In this document: positions 57,350 through 64,000 of the stretch, one piece after another
How the letters are laid out: each line of letters begins with the position of its first letter
Position numbering within the stretch: position 1 is the stretch's first letter
Assembly: GCF_001949145.1 (NCBI RefSeq)
Contig: NW_019091385.1
Location: 3,264,059 to 3,328,058 of the forward strand
Length of the DNA stretch: 64,000 nt
Origin: Acanthaster planci
Taxonomy: Eukaryota > Echinodermata > Asteroidea > Valvatida > Acanthasteridae
Direction: 5' to 3'
The notes under the pieces: generated by a model
Database searches by the model: none
Seen by the model: only the letters and a program-made list of their open reading frames with translations
Told to the model about the DNA's origin: nothing
Program-made: the position numbers and the translations under genes

Positions 57350-60300
57350 GTAGAAAAATGGCCTTTCTAAACATGTGCAGGGCACCAGCCTTGAAGATCA
57401 TGTCTAAATCCATTGCCCAAGGTCAAGAATGACAAAATTGGCTCCAGACACCCTCTCCTGACAAGGAAAAGATTAGATGCATTACTGTGCAAGTTACACA
57501 GTGAATGTTCTAGAACTAAATGCTGTGCCTGTGCCCATCAGTGACTTGATCTCTGTTCAACACAATTCTTGGTTCCAAAGAAGTCAGAAAATCAAACCAT
57601 TTTTATTCATGCATTGCAGAATCTAGTTACTTTGAAGCACAACAAGGGTTCAATACATCAAGTATGTGAATTATGCATTCACAGTACACCATTTTGATGC
57701 CAACGAGCATTTACATGTACGTGTCATCTGCACATGTGTGTTTAAATGAAATAGTTGGGACATATTTTTCTGTCTCTGTACCTTTGTTTAGCACCTTGGT
57801 CTGCAGTTACATGCACACATATATACTTGTACATGCAGGCATCGTTAATGACAAAATCGATGTAAACACACTGTCGCTTGTTAATCTGTTAAGAGTCCAG
57901 GCATATACATACAAGGACCTGTCAGTCTTGAATCCTTCATGCTCATTGCACTTCTTGATCATCAAGAGGCTCATGGCATCTTACTTGCACACGGTCAGGT
58001 CACTCACCCAACACAGTCAAGCCAGATTGACTACAAATTTGCCACACCTGTCAGATTTTATCGATGCTTGTCCATCAAGACTACATTACATGTACTCCTT
58101 GGTACACATTTTTTTCCTCTTCTGGCCACTATGAGAACTTACACGCATGAAGCAGTTACCGTGCACAATTACTCAATATTTTCCTTTCTTAATTAATTTG
58201 TGAACATTGTAGAGAGCTTTTGTTTTACTCATGTTATAATGAATACATATATTTTTAGAAATTGAATGATGAAAACCAACAAATATGGATCTAAGTGATG
58301 GGAATGTCTCATTGATGCCAGTGTTGGTCATCTTACAGGCATGTCAATTTTCTTCAGATCAGATGGTTTTCTCATTTGAGAAAACTCTGCAAAAATCTTG
58401 TGCTGTTTGAAATTCCTGACTTCCAAGCTGTACACCTGTCTTCATCATCATCATCATCCTCCTTTTTCTCCCCCTCAGATCTCCATATGTTCCCCCCTCC
58501 CTGACACCACACTTGCACATGGTCCTTGTCATCATCATCACCTTCATCATCCACATTCTTTACTTCCGTCCTCCGTAAGGTTTCCATCATCCTCACCCAT
58601 CTCCTGTGTCCTCCTCTCATCCCCCTGCCATCTCACATTTTGCCCCAGCCTCACCGTTATTACATGTGTCTCGCCATGCCCCCCAGGGATCTTGGAGATT
58701 CACATAGACACAGTCCAGTCACTCTTGGACACAGCTGCCATGATACAACTGGGCGATGTGCAGACGGCCTGCTCTGAGTTCCTCAAGAGACAGCTGCATC
58801 CTGCTAACTGCCTGGGTAAGGACCTCAGGTTATGAACAAGACAGGTTTGACTACAACCTAAAAGTATCACCATTTTTTTACGTTTCCCTTCACACTGCCC
58901 CATCATACACTCTGCTGCAAGACACTGCCAACTGCAATCTCATTGTGGCAAGTTGTCACCAAACCAACTCATTGATTTATATACAGACCATTTTTCTTTG
59001 TTTTCATTTATTTTTTTTTTAAATTTGCCACGTGATCATCCAACAAGCAGTTGCCCTCCCTACTTGAAAGATTTTGTCAGAAGCTTCTAAGGTCTGGGTA
59101 AGAAAAGTGGGAAATAAAAGTCCAGGTACAGTGGACACCATTTTGGGTGGAGTACATGCAGGAGGCATCCACCCAGGTATTATCTTGTATGAAGGACTGG
59201 TTGTGTAAGTCTATGGTGATGCACAATCCCATCCTGATATAGAGCCCAGTAGGGCTTTAAGCTGCAAGAAAATATGGATTACTTCCTGACACTGAAGTAT
59301 GTGTAAGCCAGGTACAAATATATGTTTACACAGCAAATGTGGTCTAGTGAAGCATGTTTCATGAATGTGTATATTTAGAATACTCTTTCCGACATGCTAT
59401 TTTTGAAAGTGGGTTATTTTCTCCTTGACTGAACTCCCACTGATGTCACAGCTTTTACATTTCATTAGTAAAGACTTTTATAAAGTCAAAATGTGCTCTT
59501 AAAGATATATCTGTTTGTCAGGTTATGGTACATGCATGCCATATTATGATTATTGGTTTTTTAAAGTAATTACTGTAGCATTGGCAGTCCTAAGGTATGG
59601 CTGAATTATTGCTAATTTACAATTCAGGCAAAGTAACACAATATACCCGGTAGTATACCAAATAAGATAAAAAGTAAAAAAGATAAAAGGCTGCAGGAAC
59701 ACTGCACGGGAGTGTTCATATCTTGGGGTTCATTGCTCTGTTAAGTGTTCAGTGCTGCATTGAATGATATTGTTCATGTCAACTTTTTATACACTGGTAG
59801 AATATTTGGTGTCACAAATTATAACAAGCAGGCCTTTCACAATTCCATTGTTTTATAAGCGTTTCAGTCAGAACTAGGAACCCCCAATGTTATGCACAGT
59901 TTAAATTCAAAGTACATGTATGGTAACTTTTTTTGACATGTACTTTATTGTTGATACAAGAGTTTATTGGCAGATACAAATTGGTTGTACAAGTGCCATT
60001 TTTTAATCGCTGGTGTTGATCTAGGAATTCGCAACTTTGCCGACGCCCACACCTGCACAGACTTAGTAGAGGCCTCTGGTAAGTTCGCCGAGCGCCACTT
60101 CACTGAGGTTGCCAACGAGGAGGAATTCCTGCAGCTGGCTAAGCCCCAACTGGCCGAGCTGCTGCAGTGTGAGGACCTGAATGTGCGCAGCGAGGAAGAG
60201 GTGTACAATGCCATCATGCGCTGGGTGTACCACGACAAGGAGGCACGGCGGGGGGAGATTGCTGACCTATTGCGGGCCATCCGCATGCCCCTGCTCTCTC

Positions 60301-63300
60301 CCCGCTTCCTGGTGGACACGGTGGAGGCCGAGGACCTGATCAAGCAGGACATCAAGTGTCGGGACCTGCTGGACGAGGCCAAGAACTACCACATGCTGCC
60401 CGACAGGAGGACACGCATGCAACAGGAGAGAATCAGGCCTCGCAGGTCTACAGTAGGTCAGTGGTGGGTATGGCTTGGAGTGGGGGGATCAAATCTTGGC
60501 CCATGAGTGGTCAAGTTTGGTCAACATCTGTAACCTATTCACAGGGAAGGAATTTCACAATAGCCATAGCTGCCATTGCCATCAGTGCCCTTTTAGTTGC
60601 TGTGATGCCCCTTGAAAAATAGCCGGACTTAAGTTGCAGTGCCCTTTTTAGGAAAAACAGGAATTTCAAGCTTAACTCTGTCCATCGACATTCTCCACAG
60701 TGCTCTTCACTCACGACCGACACCCAGTGTAAAAATGTTGCAGCCTGGTGACCAGCCCTCCCCTCGCTGCAGTGACTGCATGATTCCAGAATATGTAATG
60801 CAGTACAATGACTGCACCAATTGTGATGTACATGTACAGTGTGTATCGTTCACACATGGTCTGCCGAAGTACATGTACATGTATGGTGCTTACATTATAC
60901 ATGTACATGAACCGTTTGTCGCACAAAATTACCAGCTTTTACTCAAGGCGCGCGAGGCACAGTTTAAGCTGCTAGCATGACGAGGGCCACCATGCATGTA
61001 AGTTCCTGTTGCCAGCCAAGCATTCATGGTGCACCGGTGCCAAGTGCATCTTGACTAAAGACTGTAAAGTTACCAGAGACTGGAAAAGCTGCTTCAGTTA
61101 CATGTAATTTGAAAAACCCTCGTTGAAAGTTACCGTAGTTGTACATCCTAATCCAGAGGGAGTAACATCGGCTACCGGTATGTGTGACAGATAAATGCAA
61201 CATGTGTTCATTGCAAAGACTGTTTAGTTCAACAAACAGACATCGTGAATTTTACTCTGCTTTTCTTACGTATTTTCTTCATCATGGCCCAAAGTTTTGT
61301 AAATCAGATGTCGATAACAGACGATCATCGGTCCATCGATCGTTGTGATTGGTCAGCAATGCCCCATAAGGATCGTATAAAATGAGCCAGGAAACTGGAA
61401 GACACCATTTCCTGGTAAATTTCACGCAGTTACAAATAAAAGTGAATGGCTGCTGGAATCTTAATCTCTACTTGTAATACATGTAAGCCTTGTGTTTATT
61501 GTGTTATAATTGCAGTCATGGCCTTTTTCTTACTTATCCTACTGGCTTTTCTAAGGCCAAAGTGGCCTTGCCCCCAAAATAATGACATTCCTTCCCTATA
61601 TTCACAAATATCTTGTATGTATCAGTTGAAACACACCCAGTTTGCAACTAATCTGGGGATCACTTCACAAGTCCATCAGCAAATTCAAAGCAAAAGGCCA
61701 CCCGAGAGATCTGGAAAGAGGCTTTCCCTCTATCTTTGAAGGTGACACCATTCAGAAAAAATAGTCTGAAAAACTTTCAGATTAATGTGAGAAAAAGTCT
61801 TATCAATTTGCCCACACTTTCCTCTCTATTCTACTGCAAGTTGTGTTCTCTAATCTACTAAGTGAGGACAAGATATGAATGTGTTTTGATGCCCTGTCCT
61901 CTCCTCACCTCTCCACAGACATGCGCAGCATACAGTCATGTTCAAAATTATATACACGTTACTGTACATAGTTTGCAGGAACTCAAGAGAATTTGCCCTT
62001 ACAGTGAAGCTGACTATACTAAGCTGAATGTGCCTTTTCATGTATTTGCAGTGCAAAAGAAGATTTAGGTGTGGTGGCATCTTGGCAACTGTGGACACTT
62101 TATAGGTCACCTCTGACACTTTATTTTCCTACTCAAATGTAGATAAATTGTAATAATTCAACAATATTAATATCCTGTTTGTACCCGGTACATCTCAAGG
62201 CAAATCCAGATGTGCTATTTGGAATGCTGACTAAAGCAATCCTACTTAGAGACTCGAAGTACGGACTGTAACACACACATAAAAGTGAACACTGGAAATA
62301 CTGCATAAAATGAGCCTTTAGTGTGGTGCAGAAATCGCCCAAAGCTGTTACGCATGAATTGTACACTGCAGGCTATTGTAGCGTGTTGACTCAAGCGCAT
62401 TTACCTCATCAGCTGCAATGGACAAGCACCTCTGTTTGTTTGGCCGGGAGGTATCGCTCTGGGCTTGTGCATATGCAGCAGTTTTCCATGCAAAACAAAC
62501 AGGGAGACATGGTTGCCAAGGAGACCATTGTATCAGGTGTACAATGTCCAGGAAAATTCACGCCCCAAGGGGGAATCTACTTGCCTTTCAGCATCACTTT
62601 TCAACACCAAGCAAACACTAACCAATGTCATGTTAGTTGTTTTTCCCACTCTGTTCCCTTTCAATGGGGATGTCATCCATCATCATCAGCTGTAGCTCAA
62701 AGTATGTATCAATAAGAAAATCTGTCTCATACATGTACCTATGCTGGCATGTGTTATATATTGAAATGTTCTCTCTACTGACTGATAATCCACTACAGCA
62801 GTTTTACACTTTTACCGTAGGTCATTCACACTGATGTTGAAATCACAAATACATGTACATCTCCCACACATCTCTGTGATGCACTGATTTCAAAGCTACA
62901 TGTAGCCCTGTTTGAAATCCAAAGGCATTATTGTCTATGACTCCGGCTTTTAACCATGGCAGTACATTCATAGTGCAGAGCCATAGCCACAAAAGACTCG
63001 ATTTGGACACAGCTTCATGTCAAGTGCTAATCATGTACAAAAATATGCAGCTGAGCCAGACAAAAAATGTTTTGGGCCTTATTTGCCCTGTCATCGGATG
63101 CTGTCAAATCTGAGGTGGTAACACTGCAAAAAGAGATTCTGCTAGACCAATTTGTTCAACTTATGCCTGGTATACTGAGGTCTCAATGATGGTAGACTTC
63201 AAAGGATTTTGGGAAAAGCAGCATTGAATGCAAAAGTTTTCAGACATACAAGCAGTATGGCGCAGAGTGTTACAAGCGTAATCACCAAAACTGACTTGTA

Positions 63301-63591
63301 GAATTTGTGGACATGTTTAGGAAACCAAACACAGATTTGGCGCCCTCTGCCTCATGCACGCTGCAGATACAGTATTTAACCAGAGAGTATCACACTGTAG
63401 ATGGAGCAATATTTCATCGCAATTTGCAGGTTCCATTTATTGTATTGGAGGAATGGACAGCACCGGTCATTCACTGAGCAGCGTGGAACGTTACAACCTC
63501 AGCAACGGCCGGGTCAGCATAGAGGCCAGCATGAACTCACCCCGGAGTGGAGTGGGCGTGGCTGTGCTGGACGGCAAGCTGTATGCCATAG
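57043..63591 (+). CDS. Kelch-like (KLHL) BTB-BACK-Kelch protein, 5' part, four exons
   Basis: Substrate adaptor of Cullin-3 RING E3 ubiquitin ligases: BTB binds Cullin-3 and dimerises, BACK spaces, kelch repeats bind substrate. Exons: 57043-57349, 58687-58815, 60025-60456, 63430-63591, all phase 1, GT-AG (343 codons so far). BTB spans about residues 24-130, with LCDIRLRVG (41-49), [18 protein letters not shown] (56-73) and the Cullin-binding phi-x-E at M75-L76-E77. The BTB/BACK joint has [10 protein letters not shown] (143-152), and BACK ends near [15 protein letters not shown] (257-271). The first kelch repeat begins near residue 290 ([10 protein letters not shown]). The exon 4 donor splits the next GG codon pair, and no following kelch exon lies in the window, so the gene is cut by the window end. 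Similarity is spread over KLHL5, 12, 18, 20 and 28 as I recall them; no single orthologue is assigned. Confidence 0.93.
57350..58686 (+). other. Kelch-like intron after exon 1 (1.3 kb)
   Basis: No gene recognised. Simple repeats of TCA/CAT type occur at 58441-58458 and 58528-58551 within a pyrimidine-rich stretch leading to the acceptor ccccag at 58686. Confidence 0.85.
58441..58551. repeat. TCA/CAT trinucleotide microsatellites
   Basis: (TCA)n at 58441-58458 and ATC/CAT runs at 58528-58551, set in C/T-rich sequence just before exon 2 of the Kelch-like gene. The minus-strand frames rich in Met/Asp are artefacts of this repeat. Confidence 0.85.
58687..58815 (+). CDS. Kelch-like gene, coding exon 2 (end of BTB, start of BACK)
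   Basis: Residues 103-145 plus one base. It encodes [20 protein letters not shown], then [13 protein letters not shown]. This is the conserved C-terminal BTB helix (VxxLLxAAxxLQ) and the EFLxxQLxPxNCLG signature. Phase 1 at both ends; the donor is gtaagg at 58816. Confidence 0.95.
58816..60024 (+). other. Kelch-like intron after exon 2 (1.2 kb)
   Basis: No gene or strong repeat recognised. AT-rich, with a few ACATGTA words, ending gatctag at 60024. Confidence 0.85.
60025..60456 (+). CDS. Kelch-like gene, coding exon 3 (BACK domain)
   Basis: Residues 146-289. It carries [11 protein letters not shown], the BACK core [30 protein letters not shown] and [16 protein letters not shown], then the linker RIRPRRSTV. 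The donor gtcagt at 60457 is weaker than usual but is the only one that keeps the frame into the first kelch repeat. Strongly G/C at third positions. Confidence 0.96.
60457..63429 (+). other. Kelch-like intron after exon 3 (3 kb)
   Basis: No gene recognised. Dense in ACATGTA words near 60825-60905. A GGCGCCCTCT word (63339-63348), related to the cluster at 43.2 kb, lies 80 bases before the next exon. It ends aatttgcag at 63429. Confidence 0.8.
63430..63591 (+). CDS. Kelch-like gene, coding exon 4 (first kelch repeat)
   Basis: Residues 290-343: [52 protein letters not shown]. It has the double-Gly and the VExY of a kelch blade. The Trp expected seven residues after the Tyr is Val (codon GTC). 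Ends in phase 1 at the donor gtgggt; the next kelch exon is outside the window. Confidence 0.92.
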
Positions 63592-64000
63592 GTGGGTGAT
63601 GAAAGGACCAAAATGAGGTCTTACTCTAGCCCTGTGGAGTTGGAGAATGCCCAACGGGGAGAAATTCACTTGAATTTGATGAGGGAGTAGTTTTTAGTTG
63701 TAATCTTTGCTTAAAGAGGAGACACACTTCAGTGTTGTTCAACAAAATTCAAAGATTAACACAGTGTTCCAACCCATCTTCTGTAGACTCTGCCTATTAT
63801 ATTCCGTGTAATCTGTTATGGGTAGGTGCCAGACTATTTTCAGTTCCAAGCCCCACTTTCATTTTCTAAAAATGTGGCTTAAAACGTTTAAACATAACTT
63901 ATCACAAATTTCAAGTGATTCTAAACGTAAACTGGTAAGAATTCGTTAGGAACTGTTATTGGGTGCCATAATTTTCACTCTCAGGTTCCTAAAATGGAAA
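63592..64000 (+). other. Start of the next Kelch-like intron (cut by window end)
   Basis: AT-rich, nothing recognised. The ctctcag near 63985 looks like an acceptor, but the sequence after it meets a stop at once in the required frame, so it is not taken as the next exon. Confidence 0.7.

Larger units (their letters stand above)
45000..62870. repeat. Domain dense in ACATGTACATGTA-type palindromic motifs
   Basis: The self-complementary word (TACATG)2-3 recurs many times, for example 45079-45090, 45275-45288, 48533-48548, 52409-52422, 52839-52853, 54956-54968 and 60870-60884, plus many single TACATGTA words. In the first 44 kb only one comparable copy was found (near 14577). These are dispersed short motifs, not one tandem array. 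Confidence 0.75.

Noticed and set aside
58359-58620. Met/Asp-rich minus-strand frames
   Set aside because: Products of the TCA/CAT microsatellites, not protein genes.
59945-60382. 145-codon minus-strand frame
   Set aside because: Antisense shadow of the BACK-encoding exon.
60457-60506. Extension of Kelch-like exon 3 past 60456
   Set aside because: Similarity stops at RRSTV-G; using the donor gtcagt joins in frame to the first kelch repeat at 63430.
63985-64000. Acceptor-like ctctcag at the window end
   Set aside because: Following bases give an immediate stop in the required phase, so it is not the next kelch exon.

Overview
This is a eukaryotic, AT-leaning genomic window with long introns and GC-richer coding exons. 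It holds two multi-exon protein genes in tandem, both on the + strand. The animal is probably a marine invertebrate. A metazoan Cys-loop receptor, a BTB-BACK-Kelch gene, many ACATGTACATGTA-type motifs and repeated taggcctac words suggest a deuterostome such as an echinoderm. That assignment is impressionistic and not proven by anything here.

Region 1 (about 5.2-41.5 kb): a complete GABA-A-type ligand-gated chloride channel subunit in nine coding exons (6000-40202, 465 aa). All introns are GT-AG. Reading phases close exactly, and three exon lengths (68, 83 and 153 nt) match what I recall of vertebrate GABA-A receptor genes. The protein has a signal peptide, the 13-residue Cys loop, four membrane segments, a short acidic/basic M3-M4 loop, and a stop directly after M4. 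Binding-loop residues look alpha-like (complementary face kept, principal-face aromatics lost). The pore helix M2 is unusual: Met replaces the near-universal 6' Thr, with Cys at 4' and Trp at 16'. A GC-rich block before the start codon is the likely promoter and 5'UTR. A polyadenylation signal near 41522 probably ends the transcript.

Region 2 (about 41.6-57 kb): noncoding sequence, rich in small inverted-repeat (fold-back, MITE-like) elements and dispersed ACATGTACATGTA motifs. A GC-rich block near 46.05-46.3 kb, with a CRE-like site and a candidate splice donor, could be the promoter and first noncoding exon of the second gene.

Region 3 (57.04-64 kb): the 5' part of a Kelch-like (KLHL) Cullin-3 substrate adaptor. 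Exon 1 carries most of BTB, exon 2 the end of BTB, exon 3 BACK, and exon 4 the first kelch repeat. The remaining kelch exons lie beyond the window.

The two genes are not functionally linked by anything visible; they are simply neighbours. No rRNA, tRNA, CRISPR or prokaryotic features were seen. There is one assembly gap (11637-11763). I found no convincing new enzymatic or defence-type system. The points worth following are the atypical pore of the channel subunit and the set of inverted-repeat elements between the genes.
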